From Flavobacterium sp. N3904 (GTDB taxonomy: Bacteria; Bacteroidota; Bacteroidia; Flavobacteriales; Flavobacteriaceae): a stretch of 64,000 bases of DNA. The stretch covers positions 558,001-622,000 of the forward strand of contig NZ_CP110009.1 of the NCBI RefSeq assembly GCF_025947305.1, in the 5' to 3' direction. The notes below the pieces were generated by a model that was given only the letters and a program-made list of their open reading frames with translations, made no database searches and had not been told where the DNA came from. Below, one piece after another: positions 15,596-25,463 of this stretch (its first letter is position 1; each line of letters begins with the position of its first letter). Both the position numbers and the translations under genes were made by a program.

Positions 15596-16684
15596 TTAAA
15601 AATTTCTTTTAAATTTTTTAAAAACTGATCTCAAAAAAATAAATAATTTAGGGCATCGTAATCTAATTTGTGTCAAAATTAAACTTCTTAATACAACCTT
15701 ATAAATAAATATATTCCTGAAAAATGTCGAATTGTAATTCCCTCTTTTCTCATTTTTAAATTCTAGGATTAGCTCTGTGTAAATTACCTCTAAACGACTG
15801 ACAACGGAAAGAAAATCTGATTCTTTAATAATATATTCTGAAACTTTAATTATCTCTGAAGAGTCATATTTCTTAATCTCTTCAATCAAATTATTTTTTG
15901 TGGGTTCTTTTGACATCAATTTCATTCCAAAATTAAAATCTCTAAAATGTTTCACATTCGAACTTGTAACCATACCGCCTAATCCTCTATAATCACAAAC
16001 TATGACAGCTGCTCCGGTAGCCATTGCCTCTATTGCGGCTTTTGCTTTTGCAAATACCAAATCATATTTTGAGAGAATTTGTTCGGGCTTTGTACAAGGA
16101 TTACCGCTTAAAGAACCAATTATTTCAATTTCAATCCCCAGCTCAACACATGCTTCTTTTATTTCTGGATAAATATTATTTTCATCCAAATAATTAGAAA
16201 ATACTAATGCCTTTTTTGGATGAGAATTTATTTTTTGTTTCAATCGAAATCGATCAACATTTGCCCAATTATAAACAACTTCAATATCTTTTTCTTTAAA
16301 ACCATTTTCAATGCAATACCTTTCTTTGCAATTGTAGTCAACAGCAATATATTTCAGAATATTTTTATGACGAAAAGGATAATCGAATGCTGAAGTTCGA
16401 TCGTGAATAAAATAAACAACTGGAGTAAATTTAAAAAAACTTAGTACTTTAAGAGCAGCTATATTGTGATGAGCATGAATAATATCGGGAGTTAATTTCA
16501 ATTGTCTTAAATCGGAAGTAACATTAATTCCTTTTTCAATTAATTCTTGCGCTAATTTTCCTTTAAAGAATGTAAAAATTTCTACTGAATGACCTCTATT
16601 TGTGAGCTCAATTGCCAACTCTTTTACATATGTTTCTGTTCCTGTGTACTCAAAAACAACAATATTTGTGATTAAAATATTCAT
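15596..16684 (-). CDS. GT4-type glycosyltransferase
   Basis: A 362-residue GT-B enzyme. The N-terminal acceptor domain reads NILITNIVVFEYTGTETYVKELAIELTNRGHSVEIFTF and DIIHAHHNIAAL. The C-terminal donor-site region is SKYDLVFAKAKAAIEAMATGAAVIVCDYRGLGGMVTS. The C-terminal 50 residues are basic and hydrophobic and could attach to the membrane. Donor and acceptor sugars cannot be told. It starts one base after the stop of the PIG-L-like gene, and the acetyl-sugar deacetylase context suggests a short cell-surface glycan pathway. Confidence 0.88.
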   Translation of the reverse strand: MNILITNIVVFEYTGTETYVKELAIELTNRGHSVEIFTFFKGKLAQELIEKGINVTSDLRQLKLTPDIIHAHHNIAALKVLSFFKFTPVVYFIHDRTSAFDYPFRHKNILKYIAVDYNCKERYCIENGFKEKDIEVVYNWANVDRFRLKQKINSHPKKALVFSNYLDENNIYPEIKEACVELGIEIEIIGSLSGNPCTKPEQILSKYDLVFAKAKAAIEAMATGAAVIVCDYRGLGGMVTSSNVKHFRDFNFGMKLMSKEPTKNNLIEEIKKYDSSEIIKVSEYIIKESDFLSVVSRLEVIYTELILEFKNEKRGNYNSTFFRNIFIYKVVLRSLILTQIRLRCPKLFIFLRSVFKKFKRNF

Positions 16685-17461
16685 TTATATTGAATTATTA
16701 ATGCCCAGACATAATTCAGCAATAGGTTTGATATGATTTTCGAATGTTATTATTCTTGAATAAGACCCTTCATTTACCCTTTTCTCACCAAATGTTTCAT
16801 AATAAGGTTTTGCAGTTCCCCAATTTGATATTTGATTAAGATCTGATACCTTCCCAAAAGATTCCCACAAAAAAACTTCTTTGCCATATTTCTCAATTGC
16901 TAATTCAACTTCGTATTTCAATTCTGGATAACCAATTGCCGCATCAAATTTCATTTGAAACTCTTCATCAGAAAGTTTTAAAGACAATCCTCCAATATTA
17001 TTATCAAGTGAAATATTATTTGGTGCTGAATTCAGTACAAAATCATAATTTAATATTGTTTTCGAATTATAATTAACTGAAATGTCTGAAATAATTCCGT
17101 TTATCAAATACCTGCAAATGTCATGGGTTGGATTGAACCCCTCTAGAGCATCTCCAACTATTACTTCATAATCATTTTTAATAATGATATCTTTAAGACT
17201 ATTCATATATTCTAAAATTTCAGACAAATTTTGTTCTAAAACCATATTATATAATTCTTTATCCGTAAATATTTTTATTGAATCCTGAAATTTCGCACCT
17301 AGTGAATTTAATAATTTTATAGATTGATGTATCCTGGAAGATTTATTAGATCCTGAACCATCCGTTAAAATAAATACATCTGGCTTATATTTTTTTATGA
17401 ATGCATATGCTCTTAATTCATGTCCAGGATGACCAATTATTAATGCTGTTTTAGATTTCAT
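16685..17461 (-). CDS. PIG-L/LmbE-like deacetylase family protein
   Basis: The N-terminal motif IGHPGHELR (His11, His14) stands where PIG-L family zinc deacetylases have a HPDDE motif. The second metal-ligand loop appears as GFNPTHDICR (His113). These enzymes remove N-acetyl groups from amino sugars such as GlcNAc-phosphatidylinositol. The catalytic Asp of HPDD is replaced by Gly-His, so activity or metal geometry may differ. It is the first gene of the cassette and directly abuts the glycosyltransferase. Upstream lies a truncated dispersed repeat at about 17577-17620. Confidence 0.75.
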   Translation of the reverse strand: MKSKTALIIGHPGHELRAYAFIKKYKPDVFILTDGSGSNKSSRIHQSIKLLNSLGAKFQDSIKIFTDKELYNMVLEQNLSEILEYMNSLKDIIIKNDYEVIVGDALEGFNPTHDICRYLINGIISDISVNYNSKTILNYDFVLNSAPNNISLDNNIGGLSLKLSDEEFQMKFDAAIGYPELKYEVELAIEKYGKEVFLWESFGKVSDLNQISNWGTAKPYYETFGEKRVNEGSYSRIITFENHIKPIAELCLGINNSI

Positions 17462-17576
17462 ATTTAGATATTGAATAATTTGACCGATGTTTTCTGTGCT
17501 TTACAGCGAAAGGTTGTGAATATTAATTTTTACGCAATTTTTGCATCAAATTATATTTTACAAACTCAAATAGAAT

Positions 17577-17620
17577 AAAAAAGATTGCAACTAATAACGG
17601 GATTAGCTCCAAAAAAAAAT
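17577..17620 (+). repeat. Dispersed hairpin repeat, copy B (right end only)
   Basis: Only the conserved right end is present (AGATTGCAACTAATAACGGG then GATTAGCTCC and A9). The left end and the stem seen in other copies are absent. It lies between the glycan cassette and ahcY. Confidence 0.65.
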
Positions 17621-17680
17621 ATTTATCTAATGTTCAAAAGATTAAGACATTAAACAATTCACAAATCTCGCATAAATTAG

Positions 17681-17709
17681 TTTATTTCTAAACTTATTCC
17701 CTAAATTTG
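17681..17709 (+). promoter_or_regulatory. ahcY promoter
   Basis: TAAATTTG at 17702-17709 matches TAnnTTTG. A near -33 element TTTA lies 17 bases upstream (17681-17684). The ATG is 32 bases downstream of the -7 box. Confidence 0.6.
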
Positions 17710-17740
17710 CAAAAAACTTTACAATACAAATATACTATAA

Positions 17741-19057
17741 ATGAGTACAACGACTATGCCTTTTGTGGCTTTCAAAGTAAAAGACATTTCTCTAGCAGCA
17801 TGGGGAAGAAAAGAAATTGAACTAGCAGAAGCTGAAATGCCAGGTTTAATGGCGCTACGTGCAGAATACAAAGACGAACAACCACTTGCTGGCGCTCGTA
17901 TTGCTGGATGTTTGCACATGACGATTCAAACTGCGGTTTTGATTGAAACATTGATCGCTCTTGGTGCTGAAGTGACTTGGAGTTCTTGTAACATTTTCTC
18001 AACTCAGGATCAAGCTGCTGCTGCAATTGCTGCTGCTGGAATTCAGGTTTATGCTTGGAAAGGGTTGAACGAAGTGGATTTTGACTGGTGTATTGAGCAA
18101 ACATTATTCTTTGGTGAAGACCGAAAACCATTGAACATGATTCTTGATGACGGTGGAGATTTGACAAACATGGTTATTGACCGTTACCCAGAATTGGTTG
18201 CAGGAATCAAAGGATTGTCTGAAGAAACTACAACAGGAGTTCACAGATTATACGAAAGAGTAAAAGCGGGAACATTACCAATGCCTGCAATTAACGTAAA
18301 TGACTCGGTTACTAAATCAAAATTCGATAACAAATACGGATGTAAAGAATCTGCAGTTGATGCGGTTCGTCGTGCTACTGATATCATGTTGGCAGGAAAA
18401 AGAGTAATCGTTTGTGGATATGGCGATGTTGGAAAAGGTACTGCTGCTTCTTTTAGAGGTGCTGGATCTATTGTAACAGTAACTGAAATTGACCCAATTT
18501 GTGCTTTACAAGCTGCAATGGATGGTTTTGAAGTTAAAAAATTAAACTCAGTTGTTGCTAATGCTGATATCATTATTACAACTACCGGAAATAAAGACAT
18601 CGTTTTGGGTTCTCATTTCGAACAAATGAAAGATAAAACTATCGTTTGTAACATCGGCCACTTTGACAACGAAATTGATATGGCTTGGTTGAATAAAAAT
18701 CACGGCGCCTCAAAAATCGAAATCAAACCTCAAGTTGACAAATATACTATTGCTGGAAAAGACATCATCATTTTGGCAGAAGGGCGTTTGGTAAACTTAG
18801 GTTGTGCTACAGGACACCCAAGTTTTGTAATGAGCAACTCATTTACAAACCAGACTTTGGCTCAAATCGAATTGTGGAAAAACAGCGCGGCATACAACAA
18901 TGACGTGTATATGTTACCAAAACACTTGGATGAAAAAGTAGCCTTCTTACACCTTGCAAAATTAGGAGTGGAATTGGAAGTTTTACGTGACGATCAAGCA
19001 GCTTATATTGGAGTTGAAGTTGATGGTCCATTCAAACCAGAATATTACAGATACTAA
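17741..19057 (+). CDS. ahcY: Adenosylhomocysteinase
   Basis: SAH hydrolase splits S-adenosylhomocysteine into adenosine and homocysteine, regenerating the methyl cycle. The 438-residue product has the substrate domain ([36 protein letters not shown]) and the NAD-binding loop [21 protein letters not shown]. It ends in the dimer-arm sequence [11 protein letters not shown] that contributes Lys/Tyr to the neighbouring NAD site. The start at 17741 ([17 protein letters not shown]) agrees with family length; an internal Met six residues in is possible. It has its own promoter and terminator and is a single-gene unit. Confidence 0.98.
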   Translation: MSTTTMPFVAFKVKDISLAAWGRKEIELAEAEMPGLMALRAEYKDEQPLAGARIAGCLHMTIQTAVLIETLIALGAEVTWSSCNIFSTQDQAAAAIAAAGIQVYAWKGLNEVDFDWCIEQTLFFGEDRKPLNMILDDGGDLTNMVIDRYPELVAGIKGLSEETTTGVHRLYERVKAGTLPMPAINVNDSVTKSKFDNKYGCKESAVDAVRRATDIMLAGKRVIVCGYGDVGKGTAASFRGAGSIVTVTEIDPICALQAAMDGFEVKKLNSVVANADIIITTTGNKDIVLGSHFEQMKDKTIVCNIGHFDNEIDMAWLNKNHGASKIEIKPQVDKYTIAGKDIIILAEGRLVNLGCATGHPSFVMSNSFTNQTLAQIELWKNSAAYNNDVYMLPKHLDEKVAFLHLAKLGVELEVLRDDQAAYIGVEVDGPFKPEYYRY

Positions 19058-19107
19058 TTTAGTGAATGATCATTAGTAAATAGTGATTAGCTAAAATTCT
19101 AAATAGA

Positions 19108-19139
19108 CAAACCCTTGCAGAGATGTAAGGGTTTTTTTG
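19108..19139 (+). terminator. ahcY intrinsic terminator
   Basis: AAACCCTT pairs with AAGGGTTT around a 10-base loop, followed by T7. Confidence 0.9.
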
Positions 19140-19372
19140 TTTTACAAGATATCTCTATATGATGAAATAAGCATCGTTCAGTATTCTAAAACCATAAATG
19201 CTTAATAATATGAATGCTTCAGAGCTGTTAATTTTCTTCATTTTAAATATTTATCTCATTGTTTTAACAATTAATTAAGTATTTTCAATATCTTAGTCGT
19301 AATTATAGAGTAAAACTGCAAAACATATAGTTGCAATTATTCTAATTCGTCAACCCAGAAAACATTAGAGCT
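19140..19372. other. Intergenic stretch before the patatin gene
   Basis: Together with the ahcY terminator this forms a roughly 315-base gap. I see AT-rich sequence without a clear TAnnTTTG element, hairpin or small ORF with coding character. Confidence 0.5.
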
Positions 19373-21691
19373 TTGAAAAAAAACCTACCCTTAGCACTTC
19401 TATTCTTTTTATTGGTAGTTCCACAAATTATTTTTGCCCAAGACAAAAAACCAAAGGTTGTTTTGGTATTGAGTGGTGGCGGTGCCAAAGGAGTTGCACA
19501 TATTCCTTTATTACAAGCATTAGACTCTTTGCATATTGTTCCCGATCTTATCGTTGGAAACAGTATGGGAAGTGTAATTGGAGGGCTATATGCTATGGGG
19601 TATTCCGGTGATAGCATAGAAAAAATAACGAAAAGTATTGATTGGGAAAAAGTTCTCGGCGGGAGTATTTCTTTAAAAAATGTAAGTGTCGAAGAAAAAA
19701 GTGAATTTGAAAGATATTTGGTAGGAATAGATATAAATAATGGAAAACCAACTAGTTTGAGTTCATTATTAAACGATCAAAACTTAAGAGAATATTTATC
19801 AGAATTAACCTTTCCTGTTTATAATATAAAGGATTTTGATAATCTATCCATACCCTTTAGAGCAATGGCTACCGATTTAGTAGAGGGGAAAGAAGTGGTC
19901 CTGAGTAAAGGTAGTCTAGCTTATGCTATGAGAGCAAGCATGTCCTTGCCAGCAATCTTCAAACCAATGTCGTATGAAAAAACATTGCTGGTAGATGGTG
20001 GAGTAATGAATAACTTTCCAACTGATGTCGCCCTAAAAATGGGAGCTGACATTATTATTGGAAGTGATGTTGGAGGTGGAATGGAGCCCGCAGATAAATT
20101 AAATAATCTAATAACTGTTTTGCTTCAAACCAGTATGTTGCCAAGCAATATAAAAGATCCCGACAATAGAAAACTTTGTACAATATTAGTTGACCATCTA
20201 CCAAACCTAAGATACTCTACCAGTGATTTTGCAAAAAGTGCAGAAATCTATGATGATGGTAAAATTGCAACAAAACTTAATATGGATGCATTAACCGCTT
20301 TGGCAAAAAAATTAAATGGATACGAACAAAGAATCCATAAACTGCCAAAAGTCAAAAATGAATTTCTGATAGACACCATAGTTTACAAAAACATAAGTAA
20401 GGAAAATTTGAGTCTTGTAATTGCGAGAACAAACCTGAAAGACCACGCAATATACACAACCAAAGACTTGGTAGAAGGCATTAATAGAGCCATGGGAACC
20501 AACCTTTTTAACCAGATTACCTACAGTTATTTTATAAAAGACGGTGATAAAATCGGACTGATATTGAACGGATTTGAGCATGCTAAAAATCAACTAAATG
20601 CATCTCTACACTATGATACCTACAGAGGCGTTGGACTAATACTTAATTACACGGGACGAAACATACTGGGCACTTCATCCCGATCGCTAATTACGCTTGA
20701 TATTGCAGAGCAACCGCGATTTAGAATTGATTACCAGAGTAATTTTGGAAAACAAAAAGAATGGTGGTGGGGTTCTGAAATTTATGGAGCATTCTTAAAT
20801 CAAGAAATATATCTCAATGGAAAATCTGCAAATAATCTGCTTTTCAATACTGTTGAATTTAACAATGAATTCAATCGAAATATTAATTCGCTTAAAAGCT
20901 ATGTGGGTGTCTCGCTAAACTACCAATATACTGAGCTGTTGCCTAAATATAACTCAGCAGGCAATAACAATGTCTATTTAAGCAGTTACCATTTCAAAGA
21001 TGTAGAACTAAATGTGCATTATCTATTCAATGACATGAACAGAGTTTTTTTTGCCACAAAAGGGTATAGCTTAGAAGCTAATATAAATAGATCGCTATAC
21101 ACGGATGCCAATTTAGTATATTCTGATCCAGCGTTAAATATAAATGGACCAACCAATGCTTTTTATAAAATGGGATTGGATTATGAAAAAAGATTTGAAA
21201 TTAAAAAAAGCATAACAGGATTTGTAGGCGTTAATGCCAATTTTATTTTTGAAGAAAAATTAAAAGCCAATCAAGTTTCATTTTCCGATTATGGTTATGG
21301 TGCTAAATATTTTTTGGGAGGCATCATACAAAGTCCAGGTGGAGATAGTTTTACTTTTCCGGGTCTAAATGAAGATGAATTGAATGTTACCCAGGTAATG
21401 GAAGTAGAACTTGGTTTACAATTAAATCCTCTTAGTAAAATCTACTTAACACCTCACTTCAACATAGCAACAGTAGGATTTGATAATTTCAATGAATACA
21501 TTAAAAACGCTTTTCATCCAGATGGGGATTGGCAAAATCATACCCAAACAAGTTTATTGATGTCTGCCGGAGGCGCTGCATCATACCTTTCCATTTTGGG
21601 CCCAATAAATTTTGATGTGTCGTGGGTAAATCAACTTGATAAAGCACGAGTGTTTTTCAGTATCGGACTATTGTTTAACCCATCAAACTAG
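19373..21691 (+). CDS. Patatin-like phospholipase with C-terminal outer-membrane barrel
   Basis: A signal peptide (PLALLFFLLVVPQIIFAQ) precedes a patatin domain with the oxyanion loop SGGGAKG (34-40), nucleophile elbow GNSMG (Ser64) and the DGG catalytic Asp208. A POTRA-like connector and a long beta-barrel region (about 380-772, ending in aromatic LLFNP) follow. This layout matches type Vd/PlpD-like secreted patatins, which display a phospholipase on the outer membrane. The start is TTG: no in-frame ATG precedes the intact signal peptide. The downstream sugar dehydrogenase is 121 bp away on the same strand. Confidence 0.93.
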   Translation: MKKNLPLALLFFLLVVPQIIFAQDKKPKVVLVLSGGGAKGVAHIPLLQALDSLHIVPDLIVGNSMGSVIGGLYAMGYSGDSIEKITKSIDWEKVLGGSISLKNVSVEEKSEFERYLVGIDINNGKPTSLSSLLNDQNLREYLSELTFPVYNIKDFDNLSIPFRAMATDLVEGKEVVLSKGSLAYAMRASMSLPAIFKPMSYEKTLLVDGGVMNNFPTDVALKMGADIIIGSDVGGGMEPADKLNNLITVLLQTSMLPSNIKDPDNRKLCTILVDHLPNLRYSTSDFAKSAEIYDDGKIATKLNMDALTALAKKLNGYEQRIHKLPKVKNEFLIDTIVYKNISKENLSLVIARTNLKDHAIYTTKDLVEGINRAMGTNLFNQITYSYFIKDGDKIGLILNGFEHAKNQLNASLHYDTYRGVGLILNYTGRNILGTSSRSLITLDIAEQPRFRIDYQSNFGKQKEWWWGSEIYGAFLNQEIYLNGKSANNLLFNTVEFNNEFNRNINSLKSYVGVSLNYQYTELLPKYNSAGNNNVYLSSYHFKDVELNVHYLFNDMNRVFFATKGYSLEANINRSLYTDANLVYSDPALNINGPTNAFYKMGLDYEKRFEIKKSITGFVGVNANFIFEEKLKANQVSFSDYGYGAKYFLGGIIQSPGGDSFTFPGLNEDELNVTQVMEVELGLQLNPLSKIYLTPHFNIATVGFDNFNEYIKNAFHPDGDWQNHTQTSLLMSAGGAASYLSILGPINFDVSWVNQLDKARVFFSIGLLFNPSN

Positions 21692-21812
21692 TTCAACTTC
21701 GATATTTAGACTATTTTGAAATACAATAATTATACAAATTAATTCTAAAATAATGATGTAAGAATAGCAGAACTCTTTATTAAATTCATAAGTGTTTATA
21801 TATTAAATAATT

Positions 21813-23084
21813 ATGAAAAATATATTATTCTTATTCCTGCTATTTTCAACTTACTTAGGCACAGCCCAAGTCTCGGTTCCAAAAGATTCCCTTGGCTCAC
21901 CGACCAAATCCAATGGCAATTATTCCAAAGTAATAGGATGGAAAGATGGAGAAACCCCAGTTGCACCTCTAGGATTTACAGTAACAAAATACGCAGATGG
22001 TTTTCAAAATCCACGTTGGCTGTATGTTACTCCAAACGGCGATATACTCGTTGCCCAAAGCAATTCTAATTACAGTTTTCTCAAACAAATTGGAGCAACG
22101 TTGAAAGGTGTTTGGAGATCCAATAATCTGAAACACAGCGCCAATATTATTACTTTACTTCGAGACAGTAATAAAGATGGAATTCTCGATCTAAGAGAAA
22201 CTTTTCTTTCAGAAGGTCTTAACCAGCCTTTTGGGATGTTGGTAATCGGCGATTGGTTTTATGTCGCCAATACCAACGCGATATTGCGTTATCCATACAA
22301 AGCTGGGCAAACCAAAATAACGGGAAAAGGAGAAAAAATTGTTGATCTCCCCGCTGGTAAACACAACAGGCACTGGTCTCGAAACATTATTGCTAATAGT
22401 GACAACTCTAAAATTTATGTTGCTGTGGGCTCTGGTTCGAACATAGCCGAAAACGGAATTGCAAACGAACTCCTTCGTGCTAATATCTTAGAAATAAATC
22501 CCGATGGTTCAGATTTAAAAGTTTTTGCAGCCGGACTTCGCAATCCAGTTGGAATGGACTGGGCACCTGAAACCAAAACACTCTGGACAGTAGTAAACGA
22601 GCGAGATGGACTGGGAGACGATCTCGTTCCGGATTATCTTACTTCGGTTAAAGAAAATGCTTTTTACGGTTGGCCTTACGCTTATTTTGGCCAACATGAA
22701 GATGTAAGAGTAACAGAAATGAAACCCGAACTAGTAAAAAAAACCATCGTTCCCGATTTTCCGCTTGGTGCACATACAGCATCCCTTGGATTGGCATTTT
22801 ACACCGGAACATCCTTTCCTGAAAAATATAAAAATGGTGCCTTTATAGCGCAACACGGATCATGGAATCGAAAAAAAATATCTGGTTATCGAGTGATATT
22901 TGTTCCTTTTAAGGATGGAAAACCATCCGGCAAATCCGAAGAATTCCTAACGGGATTCATAGTAGATCCTGAGAAGGATATCGTTCATGGAAGACCGGTA
23001 TGTGTGATTGTCACACCCGAAGGAGACCTATTAATTACAGACGACAAAAGCAATACAATTTGGCGGGTAACATATACAAAATAA
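21813..23084 (+). CDS. PQQ-dependent sugar dehydrogenase family protein, secreted
   Basis: A signal peptide (LFLLFSTYLGTAQ) precedes a six-bladed propeller of the soluble aldose/L-sorbosone dehydrogenase family. Recognisable blocks are NPRWLYVTPNGDILVAQS, DGILDLRETFLSEGLNQPFGMLV, GKHNRHWSRNIIA, EINPDGSDLKVFAAGLRNPVGMDW, NERDGLGDDLVPDYLTSV, HTASLGLAFYTG and HGSWNRKKISGY. Members oxidise sugars in the periplasm using PQQ and calcium, but no PQQ synthesis genes are in the window, so cofactor supply is unknown. Length (423) is typical. Confidence 0.92.
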   Translation: MKNILFLFLLFSTYLGTAQVSVPKDSLGSPTKSNGNYSKVIGWKDGETPVAPLGFTVTKYADGFQNPRWLYVTPNGDILVAQSNSNYSFLKQIGATLKGVWRSNNLKHSANIITLLRDSNKDGILDLRETFLSEGLNQPFGMLVIGDWFYVANTNAILRYPYKAGQTKITGKGEKIVDLPAGKHNRHWSRNIIANSDNSKIYVAVGSGSNIAENGIANELLRANILEINPDGSDLKVFAAGLRNPVGMDWAPETKTLWTVVNERDGLGDDLVPDYLTSVKENAFYGWPYAYFGQHEDVRVTEMKPELVKKTIVPDFPLGAHTASLGLAFYTGTSFPEKYKNGAFIAQHGSWNRKKISGYRVIFVPFKDGKPSGKSEEFLTGFIVDPEKDIVHGRPVCVIVTPEGDLLITDDKSNTIWRVTYTK

Positions 23085-23114
23085 AAAACCCGATTCTTTC
23101 GAAACGGGTTTTCA
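23085..23114. terminator. Bidirectional terminator
   Basis: AAAACCCG (23085-23092) pairs with CGGGTTTT (23105-23112) between the convergent sugar dehydrogenase and rpmA genes. Confidence 0.85.
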
Positions 23115-23134
23115 ATTCTATAAAATCTTTATGA

Positions 23135-23395
23135 TTATGCTTCGAATGGAAGTATAGAAACATAAGATTTATTATCTTTTTTCTTTTGGAAGAAAACAAC
23201 ACCATCAACTCTTGCATGTAAAGTATGATCTTTACTAATGTAAACGTTTTCACCTGGATTATGTTTTGAACCTCTTTGTCTTACGATGATGTTCCCAGCA
23301 ATAGCAGCTTGACCACCAAAAATCTTAACGCCTAAACGTTTTGATTCTGATTCTCTACCATTCTTAGAACTACCGACACCTTTCTTGTGAGCCAT
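23135..23395 (-). CDS. rpmA: 50S ribosomal protein bL27
   Basis: The 86-residue product has the bL27 signature [50 protein letters not shown]. Its N-terminal tail, which reaches the peptidyl-transferase centre, begins directly MAHKKG with no cleavable extension of the Firmicutes kind. It lies 23 bp downstream of rplU, the usual L21-L27 pair. Confidence 0.98.
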   Translation of the reverse strand: MAHKKGVGSSKNGRESESKRLGVKIFGGQAAIAGNIIVRQRGSKHNPGENVYISKDHTLHARVDGVVFFQKKKDNKSYVSILPFEA

Positions 23396-23418
23396 GACGT
23401 ATTAGTTTTATTTTGTTA

Positions 23419-23853
23419 TTATTCTTGTGTAGCTTCTTTTTTAGCCTTTGGAGCTTTTTTTACTTTTGGAGCTGCTTCTACTTCTTCTGTAGTAGCTTCG
23501 GCAACAACCGCTTTTTTAGCAGCTGCTTTCTTTACAGTTCCGCCAATAGTAATACCTTCAATTACAATTTGAGTAAGATATTGTCTGTGACCGTTTCTCT
23601 TTTTGTAACCTTTTCTTCTTTTCTTTTTGAAAACGATTACTTTATCTCCTTTTAAGTGTTGTAACACTTTAGCTTCTACTGAAGCACCTTCTATAGCTGG
23701 GGCGCCTATTGTGATTGAACCGTTATCGTCAACTAAATAAACTTTGTCAAAAGAAACTTTTGATCCTTCTTCATTTGTTAAACGGTGAACGTAAACCTTT
23801 AGGTCTTTGCTAACTTTAAACTGTTGCCCTGCTATCTCTACGATTGCATACAT
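23419..23853 (-). CDS. rplU: 50S ribosomal protein bL21 with extended tail
   Basis: Residues 1-103 are a normal bL21 (MYAIVEIAGQQFKV...VFKKKRRKGYKKRNGHRQYLTQIVIEGI). Residues about 108-144 form an Ala/Lys/Glu-rich low-complexity extension (KKAAAKKAVVAEATTEEVEAA...) not found in the minimal protein. Similar tails occur in Flavobacteria. It is cotranscribed with rpmA from a well-formed promoter at 23884-23913. Confidence 0.98.
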   Translation of the reverse strand: MYAIVEIAGQQFKVSKDLKVYVHRLTNEEGSKVSFDKVYLVDDNGSITIGAPAIEGASVEAKVLQHLKGDKVIVFKKKRRKGYKKRNGHRQYLTQIVIEGITIGGTVKKAAAKKAVVAEATTEEVEAAPKVKKAPKAKKEATQE

Positions 23854-23883
23854 ACTGAATTGTTTTAATAATTTTTAAGGTTG

Positions 23884-23913
23884 CAAATATACAATTAAAT
23901 ATTTACCCTGCAA
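23884..23913 (-). promoter_or_regulatory. rplU-rpmA promoter
   Basis: On the minus strand TTG-N19-TATATTTG gives an exact match to the Bacteroidota sigma-ABfr consensus. The -7 box (23884-23891) lies 31 bases before the rplU start. Confidence 0.85.
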
Positions 23914-24103
23914 TCCTTTACTAAAAAAATATTTTAAAGCCTTTTCTAGGCCTATTTCATCCTATTTTTGAAATAGTTACCAATCCAAAATAAAATAACG
24001 TTAATATATTCCCAATGCTGAATTTGCTTACTTTATGCAGGATAAAAAAAGGTATTTTTGCTACAGCAAAAACACAAAATAATTACCAATAATAAAACAA
24101 ATA

Positions 24104-25405
24104 ATGATGTCAAGTGCTGCATTAATGCTTGGAGGAGTAGCTTCGGCTCAAAAAGTAATTTTCGAGGAATATGATTTAAACAACGGCTTACACGTTATTT
24201 TACACCATGATGCTTCTGTTCCTGTTGTAATCACTTCGGTCATGTATCATGTCGGTGCCAAAGACGAAAACCCAGACCGTACCGGTTTTGCACACTTTTT
24301 CGAACACCTATTGTTTGAAGGCACCAAAAACATCAAGAGAGGTGAATGGTTTAAAATTGTAACTTCAAATGGAGGTACAAATAACGCCAACACTACCGAC
24401 GACAGAACCTATTATTACGAAATATTCCCTTCTAACAATTTAGAATTGGGACTTTGGATGGAATCCGAAAGATTAATGCATCCTATAATTAATAAAATTG
24501 GGGTTGATACCCAAAACGAAGTTGTCAAGGAAGAAAAAAGAACAAGTTACGACAACCGTCCTTATGGTAATATTTTGAAAGCCGTAAAAGAAAACCTATT
24601 CAAAAATCATCCCTATCGTTGGACAACAATTGGTTCTATGAAAGATCTAGATGCCGCTACTCTTGAAGAATTTCAGGCATTCAACAAAAAATTCTATTTG
24701 CCCAATAATGCTGTTTTGGTAGTTGCCGGTGATTTCGAAAAAAAACAAACCAAAGAATGGATTCAAAAATACTTTGGTCCAATTCCTAAAGGAGAAATAG
24801 CACCCAAAAAAACCTATATAGAAGAACCTATCTCCAAAACCATCAAAGCTACCTATGAAGATCCCAATATCCAAATCCCGATGTTGATTGCCAGTTACCG
24901 TACGCCATCTATGAAAAGTAGAGATGCAAGAGTACTGGACTTAATTTCTTCATACCTAAGCGATGGAAAAAGTTCTAAATTATACAAAAAAATAGTAGAC
25001 GATAGAAAAATGGCGTTACAAATTGGCGCTTTAGCTTTTAGTCAGGAAGATTACGGAATGTACATCGTATACGCTTTGCCAATGGATAATTGCAGTACCA
25101 CCGACATTCTGGAAGAAATCGACGAAGAAATAGCAAAAATCCAAACCGAATTGATTTCTGAAAATGACTATCAAAAACTACAAAACAAGTTTGACAACAA
25201 TTTCGTAAACACCAATGCGACCATAGAAGGAATTGCCAATAATCTGGCATCGTATTACCTTCTTTACAACAATATAAATCTAATAAACACCGAAATTGAA
25301 CTGTACCATTCTATAACAAGAGAAGAAATAAGGGAAGTCGCCAAAAAATATCTAAATCCTAATCAACGTTTACTTTTGGATTACATACCTGGTAAAAGCC
25401 AATAA
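24104..25405 (+). CDS. M16 family metallopeptidase, catalytic subunit
   Basis: The inverted zinc motif HFFEH (His64, Glu67, His68) with downstream glutamates in NEVVKEEKR (about 139-146) identifies a catalytically competent M16 peptidase. A lone Ala-Gly-rich h-region ending ASAQ shows it is exported. The first ATG gives MMSSAALMLGGVASAQ, which lacks the usual basic n-region. The in-frame upstream codons ATA AAA CAA ATA (24092-24103) would supply it (I/M-K-Q-I). The start is therefore doubtful. It forms a pair with the non-catalytic M16 protein 58 bp downstream. A TATTTTTG box lies at 24053-24060. Confidence 0.93.
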   Translation: MMSSAALMLGGVASAQKVIFEEYDLNNGLHVILHHDASVPVVITSVMYHVGAKDENPDRTGFAHFFEHLLFEGTKNIKRGEWFKIVTSNGGTNNANTTDDRTYYYEIFPSNNLELGLWMESERLMHPIINKIGVDTQNEVVKEEKRTSYDNRPYGNILKAVKENLFKNHPYRWTTIGSMKDLDAATLEEFQAFNKKFYLPNNAVLVVAGDFEKKQTKEWIQKYFGPIPKGEIAPKKTYIEEPISKTIKATYEDPNIQIPMLIASYRTPSMKSRDARVLDLISSYLSDGKSSKLYKKIVDDRKMALQIGALAFSQEDYGMYIVYALPMDNCSTTDILEEIDEEIAKIQTELISENDYQKLQNKFDNNFVNTNATIEGIANNLASYYLLYNNINLINTEIELYHSITREEIREVAKKYLNPNQRLLLDYIPGKSQ

Positions 25406-25463
25406 TTTAGAGAAACCAATATCATAAAAGCACAATATTCATCCTATCATTATAACAGGAATT

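Noticed and set aside
17101..17160. tRNA-like GGTTGGATTGAACCCC stretch
   Set aside because: It lies inside the PIG-L-like coding sequence and no cloverleaf with acceptor and anticodon arms can be formed.
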